Position numbers and translations under genes: made by a program. DNA of 64,000 nt, from NCBI GenBank assembly GCA_036226585.1, contig CP108997.1:5208001-5272000 (forward strand), written 5' to 3'. Under the pieces are notes generated by a model. The model did not search any database. It was not told where the DNA came from and saw nothing but the letters and a program-made list of their open reading frames with translations. Shown here one piece after another: positions 8,614 through 17,502 of the stretch; position 1 is the stretch's first letter, and the number at the start of each line of letters is the position of its first letter. This DNA is from Streptomyces sp. NBC_00708. Its GTDB lineage: Bacteria > Actinomycetota > Actinomycetes > Streptomycetales > Streptomycetaceae.

Positions 8614-11600
8614 CTAACGCTCCTGGTTGTAGGTATTACTTGTGTCCGAACCCGCGTTGCGTCCCTTGAGGACACCGCGCCGCAGGTTGCTCAGCCTGCC
8701 ACGCACGTCCTCCGGGGCACGGGAGACCTGGGGGCCGCCCTGCTGGGTCTGTTCGGCGGTGCCCTCGACCAGATTGGCCTTGGGTACGCGCCGGGGAAGA
8801 CCGGAGGGGGTTATCCCGCCCGCCTTCGGCTCCCGGAGCTTCTCGGCCCGCTCCCAGCGCTCGTCGTTGGCCGAGCGCCAGTCGTCGGTGCCTTCGTCCC
8901 CGTTGTTTCCGGAGTTTCCGGCGTTCCCGTCGGGAGCCTGCCGCGCCGGGGACGGCCGCTGCGGCAGTTCGTGCTGCTGCGGACGCTCCTGCGCGGCGTC
9001 GGGCCGGCTGTTCCCGCGGCCCGTGGGCTGCCAGTGCTGCTGGCCGCCCCGGCGCGGGAGACCGGCTTCGGTCAGGTCGTGGCCGGCGTTCGGGACGGGG
9101 CCCGAACGGTCGAAGCCTACGCGCTCCTGCGGCTCGGCGGGAGCGCTCGCCGCAGATTCCGTTTCCGGCTGCGCGACCGGCTCGAAGCCACCCTGGTACG
9201 CGCTCTGATCTGCCCACTCTTCCTGCTGGGGCGGGATGCCGTACTGCGCGTCGTAGCCCTGCTGCGGCGCCTCGGGGGCCGCGTACGCAGCCTCCGGATA
9301 GCCGCCCTGGGAGCCGTCGTAGCCGGGCTGCCCGTCGAATCCGGCGTCGGTGGCGTACGGGTCGTAGCCGCCCTCGTACCGGTTCGCGGCGTAGCCGTCC
9401 TGACCGGTTCCGGCGAACGCGTCCTGGCCGCTTCCGGCATAGGCGCCCTGGCCGTTCCCGGCGTACGCGTCCTGCCCGTACGCGCCCTCGGCGTAGGCCT
9501 GCTCGGGCTGTCCCTGCTCCGGCTGCTCCTGCTGCGGGAACTGCTGGCGCTCGCCGCCCGCCTGGGCCTCCAGCGCCGCGCGGCGCTCCTCGCGCATCAG
9601 CGAGCGGCCCACCGGGTCGAGCTGGGCGGAGTCCGCGGACGGCTCCTCGTAGCGCGAGTCGTCGAAGCCGAGTTCGGCCGCGGTACGCAGCTGCGGCTGC
9701 TGCGGCTGGGCGGCGAAGGCCTGCTGCTGCGGAATGATCGAGGAGACGGTGAAGTCGTCCTGCTCCGGGGCCTCGCCGCCGCCGCCGTGGGTGATCGCGT
9801 CCGGGAGCATGACCAGCGAGGTTGTGCCGGCCTGCTCGCCCGAGGGGCGCAGCTGGACCCGGATGCCGTGCCGGTCGGAGAGCCGGCCGACCACGAACAG
9901 GCCCATGCGCTGCGAGACCGCGGCGTCCACCGTCGGCGGGTTGGCCAGCTTGTGGTTGATGTCGGCGAAGTCCTCGGCGGTGAGACCGATGCCCTTGTCG
10001 TGGATCTCGATCATCACGCGGCCGTCGGGCAGCCGGGTCGCGGTGACGCGCACCTTGGTCTGCGGCGAGGAGAACGTCGTGGCGTTCTCCAGCAGCTCGG
10101 CCAGCAGGTGCACGAGGTCGGTGACGGACTGGCCGTGGATCTCGGTCTCCGGGACGCCGGAGAGCTCGATGCGCTCGTACGACTCCACCTCGGAGGAGGC
10201 GGCGCGCAACACGTCCACCAGCGGCACCGGCTGGTTCCAGCGGCGGCCGGGCTCCTCGCCGGCGAGGACGAGGAGGTTCTCGCCGTTGCGCCGCATACGG
10301 GTCGCCAGGTGGTCCAGCCGGAACAGGCTCTCCAGCTGGTCCGGGTCGGCCTCGTTGTTCTCCAGGTCGGTGATCAGGGTCAGCTGGCCCTCGATGAGCG
10401 ACTGGTTGCGGCGCGAGAGGTTGGTGAAGATCGCGTTGACGTTGCCCCGGAGCATGGCCTGCTCGGCCGCGAGCCGGACCGCCTCCTGGTGGACCTGGTC
10501 GAAGGCGCGGGCGACCTCGCCGATCTCGTCCTGGGAGGTGATCGGGATGGGCTGGACGCGGGTGTCGACGCGGCCGGGGTCGGTGCGCGAGAGCTGGTCG
10601 ACCAGCGAGGGCAGCCGCTGCTCGGCGATGGAGAAGGCGGCGGTGCGCAGCCGGCGCATCGAGCGGCTCATCTGGCGGGCCATGAGCCCGGCCAGGATGA
10701 ACGCGGCCAGCAGGGCGACGATCACGATCGTGGCGTTGACGATGGCGTCGGTGCGGGCGTCGGACGAGATCTCCGCGGCCTCGGTCACGGCCTTGTCGAC
10801 GAGCTCGTCCTCGACCGTGGTGTAGCCGTCGAACTTGGCGGTCGCGGCGGCCATCCAGGTGTCGGGGGTGATCCCCTTCGCCTTCAGCTGGGCGGGGCTC
10901 CGGCCGAGGCCGATCTCCTGCGCCATGCCGTCGTAGACCGAGCCGTCGATGGTGGGCGGCGCCACGAACGGCACCCCGGCCGCGGCGGCCTTCTCCTTGG
11001 CCGCCTTCAGCTCGGCGGCGCCGGCGGTGGCCTTGGCGGTCATCACCTTCCGCAGCCGGGCCGCGTCGGCCTCCGTGCCGCCGGAGGTGAACTCACCGAG
11101 GGCGATCTGCTCCAGGTAGTTGTACGAGCCGAAGGCCTTGACCTGGTCGTTGAACTTGCCGTCCTCCTTGCTGGGACGGACCAGGAGGTGCACGCCGATC
11201 GAGCGCTGAAGCGATTCTGCAGCCTTGGCCAGCTCGATCGCGTAGACGGTACGGCCGTAGCTGGTGATGTTGCCGGTGCCGAGGCCCAGTTCGTTGCAGA
11301 ACTCCATCAGGGAGTGCTGGACCTGGACGTAGCCCTCCTCGGTCTTCACCGGGTCCATGGCCGCGGTGTAGGCCGCCTTGCGCAGCTGCGGGAGCTTGGG
11401 CTCCTCCAGCTTGAACAGCTTGAGGCGCCGCTGGAGGCCCTGCTTGGCCGGCATGTCCTTGACGGCCTGGTCGAACTTCTCCGCCGCCGCGTCGGTGGTG
11501 GCCCGGGTCTGCGTGACGACTTCGTCGTCCCGCTTGTTCGACAGCAGCGGCTGCGCGGTGAGGTCGCGCTCGTTGAGCAGCGCCTGGCCGTACTCGGCGG

Positions 11601-11886
11601 CGGCGCGCACGATCAGCGCGGTCTTCTCCGCGTCCTGGGCTTCCTGCCAGGTGTCGATCGAGCCCTTCACCTGGAAGCCGCCCATGACCAGGCCGACCAG
11701 CACCGGGATCAGGAGGATCGCGTTCAGCCGGGTGGGCACCCGCCAGTTGCGCGGGGCCAGCCGGCTGGTGCTGCCACCGGCCTGTGTCCCTTCGGACACG
11801 TCGGCGGACGGCGCCGCGGCACGCGACGGCGGGGTGAAGTTGCCCCGCTCCGCCTGCGCCGTGGAGCCCTCGTTGTTACGCCTCAC
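8614..11886 (-). CDS. cvnA2: conservon sensor ATPase CvnA, left cluster
   Basis: A 1090-residue histidine-kinase-like membrane protein. Order of parts: short basic N-terminus; membrane helix near 56-72; helical extracellular domain of the nitrate-sensing (NIT) type with an NERDLTAQPLL helix; membrane helix near 384-404; HAMP-like linker; a DHLATRMRR helix near 522; an HATPase_c domain with N-box LLAELLENAT near 600 and a DKGIGL G-box; then a tail of about 370 disordered residues with AGNGQ/AGSGQ/AGTGQ-type repeats. The GTG start is the first in frame. No response regulator is nearby; conservons pass the signal to a small GTPase instead. Last codons QER, stop, then cvnB. Confidence 0.9.
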   Translation of the reverse strand: MRRNNEGSTAQAERGNFTPPSRAAAPSADVSEGTQAGGSTSRLAPRNWRVPTRLNAILLIPVLVGLVMGGFQVKGSIDTWQEAQDAEKTALIVRAAAEYGQALLNERDLTAQPLLSNKRDDEVVTQTRATTDAAAEKFDQAVKDMPAKQGLQRRLKLFKLEEPKLPQLRKAAYTAAMDPVKTEEGYVQVQHSLMEFCNELGLGTGNITSYGRTVYAIELAKAAESLQRSIGVHLLVRPSKEDGKFNDQVKAFGSYNYLEQIALGEFTSGGTEADAARLRKVMTAKATAGAAELKAAKEKAAAAGVPFVAPPTIDGSVYDGMAQEIGLGRSPAQLKAKGITPDTWMAAATAKFDGYTTVEDELVDKAVTEAAEISSDARTDAIVNATIVIVALLAAFILAGLMARQMSRSMRRLRTAAFSIAEQRLPSLVDQLSRTDPGRVDTRVQPIPITSQDEIGEVARAFDQVHQEAVRLAAEQAMLRGNVNAIFTNLSRRNQSLIEGQLTLITDLENNEADPDQLESLFRLDHLATRMRRNGENLLVLAGEEPGRRWNQPVPLVDVLRAASSEVESYERIELSGVPETEIHGQSVTDLVHLLAELLENATTFSSPQTKVRVTATRLPDGRVMIEIHDKGIGLTAEDFADINHKLANPPTVDAAVSQRMGLFVVGRLSDRHGIRVQLRPSGEQAGTTSLVMLPDAITHGGGGEAPEQDDFTVSSIIPQQQAFAAQPQQPQLRTAAELGFDDSRYEEPSADSAQLDPVGRSLMREERRAALEAQAGGERQQFPQQEQPEQGQPEQAYAEGAYGQDAYAGNGQGAYAGSGQDAFAGTGQDGYAANRYEGGYDPYATDAGFDGQPGYDGSQGGYPEAAYAAPEAPQQGYDAQYGIPPQQEEWADQSAYQGGFEPVAQPETESAASAPAEPQERVGFDRSGPVPNAGHDLTEAGLPRRGGQQHWQPTGRGNSRPDAAQERPQQHELPQRPSPARQAPDGNAGNSGNNGDEGTDDWRSANDERWERAEKLREPKAGGITPSGLPRRVPKANLVEGTAEQTQQGGPQVSRAPEDVRGRLSNLRRGVLKGRNAGSDTSNTYNQER

Positions 11887-12053
11887 TCGACCAACAACCT
11901 CTCGGCGTCGGCACCTACGCTGTGCCGTGTTTGTTCAGGGCCGTACTACTCGGGAGTTGGTCGAATTGCAGCACGGCTAGCGGTCGCGTTCCAAACAGTC
12001 GGAATGGGCGATTCCGAGTGGCTCACGCCTCAGATAAATCGGGCATAAAGAGC

Positions 12054-12077
12054 GAGCCCCGCCAAAAGGCGGGGCTC
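12054..12077. terminator. hairpin terminator between conservons
   Basis: A perfect 10-bp stem GAGCCCCGCC with an AAAA loop. Placed downstream of cvnD1 and upstream of cvnA2, it probably ends read-through from the right-hand operon. Confidence 0.75.
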
Positions 12078-12153
12078 ATGTGAGCGCAGCGACACCGCGC
12101 GTGCGCATCCGGTGTCGATGGCGGGGTAATTCTCTGTCGAAACGTTATGAATG

Positions 12154-12191
12154 CGGGGGCGGATCGTGTCAAAGGACACAGCCCGCCCCCG
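12154..12191. terminator. second hairpin terminator after cvnD1
   Basis: A 9-bp outer stem CGGGGGCGG and a 5-bp inner stem GTGTC/GACAC joined by small internal loops, with an AAAG apex. It lies about 40 bp beyond the cvnD1 stop and forms a tandem terminator with the next hairpin. Confidence 0.72.
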
Positions 12192-12232
12192 TGTGACTAC
12201 TCTAACTGCCGTACGTCACTTCCGACTTGCGG

Positions 12233-12817
12233 CTACTTGAGCCGGGCCATCAAAGCGTGCTCCACCAGCGTGATCAGACCGCTCTTCGCGTCCGCGCGGT
12301 GCCGCGCGTCCGTGGTGATGATCGGGGTGTCGGGGCCGATCTGCAGCGCCTCGCGCACCTCGTCCGGCGTGTACGGCTGGTGGCCGTCGAAGCCGTTGAG
12401 GGCGATGACGAACGGCAGCCCGCTGTTCTCGAAGTAGTCGACGGCCGGGAAGCAGTCGGCGAGACGGCGGGTGTCGACCAGCACGACGGCGCCGATCGCG
12501 CCGCGTACGAGGTCGTCCCACATGAACCAGAAGCGGTCCTGGCCCGGCGTACCGAAGAGGTACAGGATCAGGTCCTGGTCGAGCGTGATGCGGCCGAAGT
12601 CCATCGCCACCGTGGTGGTGGTCTTGCCACCGGTGTGGGTCAGGTCGTCGATGCCGGCCGATGCGGACGTCATCACGGCTTCGGTGCGCAGCGGATTGAT
12701 CTCCGAGACGGCACCGACGAACGTGGTCTTGCCCACGCCGAACCCACCGGCCACGACGATCTTCGCCGAGGTGGTGGCCCGGGTCGCCGCACCGCCGTTA
12801 GAGCTTGCGAAGTCCAC
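12233..12817 (-). CDS. cvnD1: conservon GTPase CvnD, right cluster
   Basis: A 194-residue small GTPase with P-loop GGFGVGKTT, switch FGTPGQDRF and base motif NGFD. It differs from the left-hand CvnD at only about eight positions plus a one-residue insertion near the N-terminus. The GTG start overlaps the cvnC1 end by 20 nt, the same overlap as in the other cluster. It is expected to work with CvnB1 as a GTPase switch. The near identity suggests that the GTPases could be interchangeable between the two sensor complexes; that is inference. Confidence 0.92.
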   Translation of the reverse strand: MDFASSNGGAATRATTSAKIVVAGGFGVGKTTFVGAVSEINPLRTEAVMTSASAGIDDLTHTGGKTTTTVAMDFGRITLDQDLILYLFGTPGQDRFWFMWDDLVRGAIGAVVLVDTRRLADCFPAVDYFENSGLPFVIALNGFDGHQPYTPDEVREALQIGPDTPIITTDARHRADAKSGLITLVEHALMARLK

Positions 12818-13205
12818 TGAGCACCCTTTCGAGCAGTGTCACATCCGGCGCGCCGCCGGCCTCTCCATTGCCCGGCTGGTGGATGGCCACCATGCCGGCT
12901 TCCGCCAGGTCCGCGACGAGAATCCGTGCCACACCGAGGGGCATCGACAGCAGGGCCGAGACCTCGGCCACGGACTTGACCTCGCGGCACAGATGGCAGA
13001 TCCGCTGATGCTCGGGGAGCAGGGTCCCCAGATGCGCGGGATCGGCCGTGGTACTGACCAACGCCTCAATGGCGAGTTGGTAGCGCGGCCGGGTGCGTCC
13101 GCCTGTCATGGCGTACGGACGGACCAGCGGCTGGTCGCCCTCACCTTCGTACGACGCGTGACTGGACGCGCCGTACGGATCGGGTGAGGCGGGTGGCGGG
13201 GTCAT
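12798..13205 (-). CDS. cvnC1: conservon protein CvnC (DUF742), right cluster
   Basis: A 135-residue DUF742 protein, much shorter than the left-hand paralogue because the Gln/Pro-rich N-terminal tail is missing; only about 20 residues precede the domain. The conserved core LVRPYAMTGGRTRPRYQLA and the C-terminal VLSGLRKL are shared. The ATG has a GGAGGACTC ribosome site. A 133-bp gap separates it from cvnB1. Confidence 0.9.
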   Translation of the reverse strand: MTPPPASPDPYGASSHASYEGEGDQPLVRPYAMTGGRTRPRYQLAIEALVSTTADPAHLGTLLPEHQRICHLCREVKSVAEVSALLSMPLGVARILVADLAEAGMVAIHQPGNGEAGGAPDVTLLERVLSGLRKL

Positions 13206-13338
13206 GAGTCCTCCGGGCGTGACAGCAGGGTGTCGGCTTGCCGTCTGAAGGGGCCGGTGGGGGGCTGTAAGCGGCCGGACGGGCGAGGGTTGGATGCGGT
13301 TCCTGGGTTGATCGTCTGTGTCACTGGTTCACGGCCGC

Positions 13339-13761
13339 CTAGTGGAGCAGGCTGCCCTGGAGCTCCGCACGGAGGTCCGGGGTCAGGACGGTGCCCGCCC
13401 GGTCCACCAGCAGGGCCATCTCGTAGCCGACCAGACCGATGTCGGCGTCCGGGTGGGCCAGTACGGCCAGCGAGGAGCCGTCGGAGATGGACATGAGGAA
13501 CAGGAAACCCCGTTCCATCTCCACCACGGTCTGGCTGACGGCGCCGCCCTCGAAGATCCGGGAGGCACCTGCCGTCAGCGAGGTCAGTCCGGACGCGACG
13601 GCGGCCAGCTGGTCGGCGCGGTCGCGGGGGAAACCTTCGGACATCGCCAGCAGCAGGCCGTCCGCCGAGACCACCACCGTGTGCGACACCCCTGGGGTGT
13701 TGTCCACGAAGTTGGTGATCAGCCAGTTCAGATTCTGTGCGGCCTGACTCATCGGGCTCAA
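13339..13761 (-). CDS. cvnB1: conservon roadblock/LC7 protein CvnB, right cluster
   Basis: A 140-residue roadblock protein with the same core as its left-hand paralogue; the few changes are conservative (for example SI for SV, V for I). The start is a rare TTG immediately after the cvnA1 stop, with AGGAG 6 nt upstream, the equivalent position to the GTG in the other cluster. It is expected to act on CvnD. Confidence 0.9.
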   Translation of the reverse strand: MSPMSQAAQNLNWLITNFVDNTPGVSHTVVVSADGLLLAMSEGFPRDRADQLAAVASGLTSLTAGASRIFEGGAVSQTVVEMERGFLFLMSISDGSSLAVLAHPDADIGLVGYEMALLVDRAGTVLTPDLRAELQGSLLH

Positions 13762-16700
13762 CTAACGCTCCTGCTGGTGAGTGGGGCCGAGGGGGAAACT
13801 GCCGGTCTGACCGTTGCCCGCCTGGCGTCCCTGCTGGATGCCGCGGCGGAGGTTGGTCAGACGCCCGCGGACATCATCGGGCGCTCGGGAGACCTGCGGA
13901 CCGGACTGGTTGTTCTGCTGCTGGGCGGTACCCGGCACCAGGTTGGCGCGCGGGACCCGGCGAGGCAGACCGGACGTGGTGATTCCGCCCGCTGCGGGCT
14001 TCTTCACCCGTTCCGCCTGCCGGACGATCTCGTCGTTCGGCGAGGCGCGCCAGGCGCTCGACGCACCGGTGTCGCCGAGGCTCCGCTGCGGCGCGGGAGC
14101 CACGGGCTCCTGCGCGGGCTGCTGCGGGAAGCCCTGCGGCTGCGCCGGCGCGGCGGGAGGCTGCTGCGGGCCGCCCTGCTGCGGACCGTGGAACCAGTTG
14201 GTCTCCAGCGTGTCGTACAGCGGGGTACGGCCGTCGCCGGGCCCGGAGGCCGGCGGCAGCGCCTCGGGCTGCTGCGGACGGTACGGGGCCTCGGGGGCCG
14301 GGGCCGCCATGGGCGGACGCGGCGCGCCGAAGTCCTGGTTGTCGCGCCGCGGCGCCGGCTGCTGCGGGGCACCGAAGTCCGGCCGGGCGAACTGCGAGGT
14401 GCTCGTCACGTCCGGGTTCTGCGGGCCGTTGCCGTACGGGCCGTTCTGCTGGGGCCCGTTGTGCTGCGGGCCGTTGTGCTGGGGGCCGTTGCCGTACGGG
14501 CCGGTGTGACGCGGTCCGTTCTGCGCGCCGGGCGCGGGCGCCGAGAAGTCCGGGCGGGCGAACTCCGCCGTGGAGCCCGGCCCCTGGCGGTCGTCCGCCG
14601 GAAGACGCGGGACCGGCGGCTGCTGGAAGCGGCCCGTGGTCTCGGACTCCTCGTGGCCGCGCGGCGCGTCGAGCGGCGAGCGCCGGGGCGCGGACGGCTC
14701 GTCGGTGCCCCAGCTCGTCGTCTGCGGACGCTGCGGGGCGGGGAAGCCGCCGTTCGGCGCGCCCGGGGCCGGAGAGGCACCGGGCAGCTCGGCACGCGGA
14801 CCGCCGACGGGCGGCAGCTGGCGCTCGCCCCGGCCGGGACCGCGCGGCGGCTCGAAGGCGCTGCGGCCGTCCTGACCGCCCTGGCCCTGCTGGCCCTGGC
14901 CCTGGTCGAACCGGGCCTGCTGGGGCTGCGGGACCTGCCGGGCGGGGCCGTTCTGCTCGGGGCGCCGCTGGTCGAACAGGCTGGGCCGGTTCGCGTCCGC
15001 GCCGCCGTCCTGGTCACCGCGGGCGCCGAGCCGGGCACCGCCGAACGCACCGGCCAGGCCGCCGCCGCCCTGACGCGGGGGTTCCTGCCGGGCACCGTCC
15101 TGCGGGCGGCCCTGCGGGTTCTGGAACGCCGAGTCCTGCGCGCCGGGTCCGCCCTGCGGGTTCTGCGCCCGGTTGCCGTCGCGGGCGGGCAGCGCGGCCC
15201 GGGGAGCGGAGCCGGCGCCGACCTGGCCGCGCTGGGCACCGGGCCCGCCCGGAAGCCGTCCGGGCTGGCCCTGGGCGCCGCTGTTGCCGGCGAGCAGACC
15301 GCCGGGGGACTGCTGGCCGGGCACCTGCTTGGGGGCCGGCTGCTTGCCGCCGTGGGCGACGTCGACCGGGAGCATGACCAGCGCGGTCGTGCCGCCCGAG
15401 TCGGAGGGGCGCAGCTGGATGCGGATGCCGTGACGCAGGGACAGCCGGCCGACCACGAACAGGCCCATGCGGCGGGAGACCGAGACGTCCACGGTGGGCG
15501 GCGAGGCGAGCCGCTCGTTGATCGCCGCGAGGTCCTCGGGGGACAGCCCGATGCCGGTGTCGTGGATCTCGACGAGCACCCGGCCGTCGGGCAGCGCGTG
15601 ACCGGTGACCCGGACCTTCGTCTGCGGCGAGGAGAACGACGTGGCGTTCTCCAGCAGCTCGGCGAGCAGGTGCACGAGGTCGTTGACGACCCGGCCGGCC
15701 ACCTCGGTGGCGGGCACGGCGGCCAGTTCGATGCGCTCGTACTGCTCCACCTCGGACGCGGCGGCGCGGAGCACGTCGACGAGCGGCACGGGGCGGGTCC
15801 ACCGGCGGCCCGGCTCCTCGCCCGCGAGGACGAGGAGGTTCTCGCCGTTCCGGCGCATTCGGGTCGCGAGGTGGTCGAGCTTGAAGAGCGAGGAGAGCTG
15901 GTCCGGGTCGGCCTCGCGCGACTCCAGTTCGGAGATGAGCGAGAGCTGACGCTGGATGAGGCCCTGCGAGCGGCGCGAGAGGTTGGTGAACATCGCGTTG
16001 ACGTTGCCCCGCAGAAGGGCCTGCTCGGCGGCGAGGCGGACCGCCTCGCGGTGCACGTCGTCGAAGGCCGCGGCCACCTTGCCGATCTCGTCCCGGGAGT
16101 GCACACCGACGGACTCGACCGAGGTGTCGACGTCCTGCGGGTCCGACTCGGAGAGCTGCTTGACCAGCTCGGGCAGACGGTCCTGCGCGACGCGCGTGGC
16201 GGTGTCCTGGAGCCGGCGCAGCGAGCGGATCATGGACCGGGCGACGACGAAGGCGCCGACCAGCGAGACGCCGAGCACGAGCAGGATCAGCGCACCGGAG
16301 ATGATCGCCTCGCGCTGGGACTCGTCGCGCAGCTCGCGCGCCTTGCCCTCCATGTCGCTGAGCAGGGTCTCCTCGACCCGCTTCATGGCGTTGATCTTGA
16401 TGGTGTCCTGGTCGTACCAGTTCATGTACGACCGGCGGGAGGAGGAGCCGCTCATCGAGAGCGGGTTCTCCAGCATCTTCCGGGCGTACGTGTCCGCGGA
16501 CTTGATGTCCGGGTGGCCCTCGTCGAGCGTCGAGGTCAGTTCCTCGGCGCTCTTGCCGGTGGTGGTGTAGATCGCCTCGAACGAGTTGCGGGCCGCGGCC
16601 TCCTTGCGCTGCGCGGCCAGACCGAACTGCTGGTCGTTGCGGTTGAGGTCGGGCTTCTCGTCGTCGCTGTTGGGCAGCGCGGCGGCGATGATCGCGCGCT

Positions 16701-17502
16701 GGATCGACGCGTACTCCTTGGCGGAGGAGAACGCCGCGAGCGCACGGGTCCGCTTGATCATCTCGGGGCTGCTGGTCGCCTGCGCCATGTCCTGGGACAG
16801 GCTCAGCAGCGAGGTGATCAGCTGGCTGTAGGCGTCGACCGTCTGGAGACTCGGGCTGCCCTTGACGTACGCCTGCTTGCGGATGTCACGGATGGAGCCG
16901 AGCTGCGTGGCGATCTGCTGGACACTGGCGTGGATGCTCTCCAGCGTCTCGTCGCCGGTGGTGTCGCCGATGTCGGCCGTGCCGGTGAGGAACGCCTTCT
17001 TGGCCCGGTCGGTCTTGTCCCGGGGCGTGGTGACCTTGAAGTCGCTGGCGGGCACGCCGTTGGAGAGCGGTCCGGCCGACTGGTCGCGCTCCTCCTGGAG
17101 CGCCTGCGCCAGCGAGGTCGCCTGCTTCGTCATCTCCGTCAGCAGCTGCATGTGCTCCAGCTGCTGGATGTCGTTCATGGAGTCGTTGATGCGCAGACCG
17201 CCCAGGGTGGTCGCGGCGACCACGGGGAGGGCGAGCAGGGAGACCAGGCGCGTGCTGATGCGCCAGTTGCGGAGCGCTACGCGCGAGCCCGTGTTGACGG
17301 GGCCGCGCGGCCTCGGCGCGGCGGCCTGCTCGGAGTCGCCACCGGCCGGTGCGGCACCGGGGCGCCGGTCGCGGTCGCCCTGGTCACCGGCAGCGGCCGG
17401 CCCGGGGTTCTGGGCGTGCTGGGGCGAGGAGCCGCGGTCGGTCCCGCCGCGCGGCTCCTGTTCCGCCGCAGCGCTGCCATCCCTCTTGAAACGTCCCTGC
17501 AC
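13762..17502 (-). CDS. cvnA1: conservon sensor ATPase CvnA, right cluster
   Basis: A 1246-residue membrane-bound sensor. About 85 disordered residues precede a membrane helix near 88-104. A NIT-type helical outside domain (with ALQEERDQSAG) follows, then a second helix near 397-415, a HAMP-like region, the helix LFKLDHLATRMRR near 540, and HATPase_c with LLAELLENATSFSS near 615 and HDTGIGLS near 651. About 540 residues of disordered Gln/Pro/Gly-rich tail follow, including an NGPQ-type tandem repeat. The sensory half is clearly different from CvnA2 while the ATPase half is alike, so the two conservons probably read different signals. The GTG start follows a modest ribosome site. Confidence 0.9.
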   Translation of the reverse strand: MQGRFKRDGSAAAEQEPRGGTDRGSSPQHAQNPGPAAAGDQGDRDRRPGAAPAGGDSEQAAAPRPRGPVNTGSRVALRNWRISTRLVSLLALPVVAATTLGGLRINDSMNDIQQLEHMQLLTEMTKQATSLAQALQEERDQSAGPLSNGVPASDFKVTTPRDKTDRAKKAFLTGTADIGDTTGDETLESIHASVQQIATQLGSIRDIRKQAYVKGSPSLQTVDAYSQLITSLLSLSQDMAQATSSPEMIKRTRALAAFSSAKEYASIQRAIIAAALPNSDDEKPDLNRNDQQFGLAAQRKEAAARNSFEAIYTTTGKSAEELTSTLDEGHPDIKSADTYARKMLENPLSMSGSSSRRSYMNWYDQDTIKINAMKRVEETLLSDMEGKARELRDESQREAIISGALILLVLGVSLVGAFVVARSMIRSLRRLQDTATRVAQDRLPELVKQLSESDPQDVDTSVESVGVHSRDEIGKVAAAFDDVHREAVRLAAEQALLRGNVNAMFTNLSRRSQGLIQRQLSLISELESREADPDQLSSLFKLDHLATRMRRNGENLLVLAGEEPGRRWTRPVPLVDVLRAAASEVEQYERIELAAVPATEVAGRVVNDLVHLLAELLENATSFSSPQTKVRVTGHALPDGRVLVEIHDTGIGLSPEDLAAINERLASPPTVDVSVSRRMGLFVVGRLSLRHGIRIQLRPSDSGGTTALVMLPVDVAHGGKQPAPKQVPGQQSPGGLLAGNSGAQGQPGRLPGGPGAQRGQVGAGSAPRAALPARDGNRAQNPQGGPGAQDSAFQNPQGRPQDGARQEPPRQGGGGLAGAFGGARLGARGDQDGGADANRPSLFDQRRPEQNGPARQVPQPQQARFDQGQGQQGQGGQDGRSAFEPPRGPGRGERQLPPVGGPRAELPGASPAPGAPNGGFPAPQRPQTTSWGTDEPSAPRRSPLDAPRGHEESETTGRFQQPPVPRLPADDRQGPGSTAEFARPDFSAPAPGAQNGPRHTGPYGNGPQHNGPQHNGPQQNGPYGNGPQNPDVTSTSQFARPDFGAPQQPAPRRDNQDFGAPRPPMAAPAPEAPYRPQQPEALPPASGPGDGRTPLYDTLETNWFHGPQQGGPQQPPAAPAQPQGFPQQPAQEPVAPAPQRSLGDTGASSAWRASPNDEIVRQAERVKKPAAGGITTSGLPRRVPRANLVPGTAQQQNNQSGPQVSRAPDDVRGRLTNLRRGIQQGRQAGNGQTGSFPLGPTHQQER
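14419..14520 (-). repeat. NGPQ-type tandem repeat inside cvnA1
   Basis: Units of about 12-15 nt encode NGPQH, NGPQQ and GPYGNGPQ in succession in the disordered C-terminal tail of CvnA1. The DNA is visibly repetitive (GGGCCGTTGTGCTG and near variants) and may vary in length between strains. Confidence 0.8.

Larger units (their letters stand above)
11887..12232. other. intergenic region between the two conservons
   Basis: This gap separates the end of the right-hand conservon from the start of the left-hand one. It holds two strong hairpins listed separately and must contain the promoter of the left-hand cluster next to cvnA2. I see no gene in it and no clear -10/-35 pair. Confidence 0.7.

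Noticed and set aside
8530..12048. A 1172-codon open frame on the plus strand opposite cvnA2 and cvnB2.
   Set aside because: High GC leaves the complementary frame open. The minus-strand frame holds recognised CvnA/CvnB motifs; the plus frame gives Arg/Leu/Val-rich nonsense with no domain.
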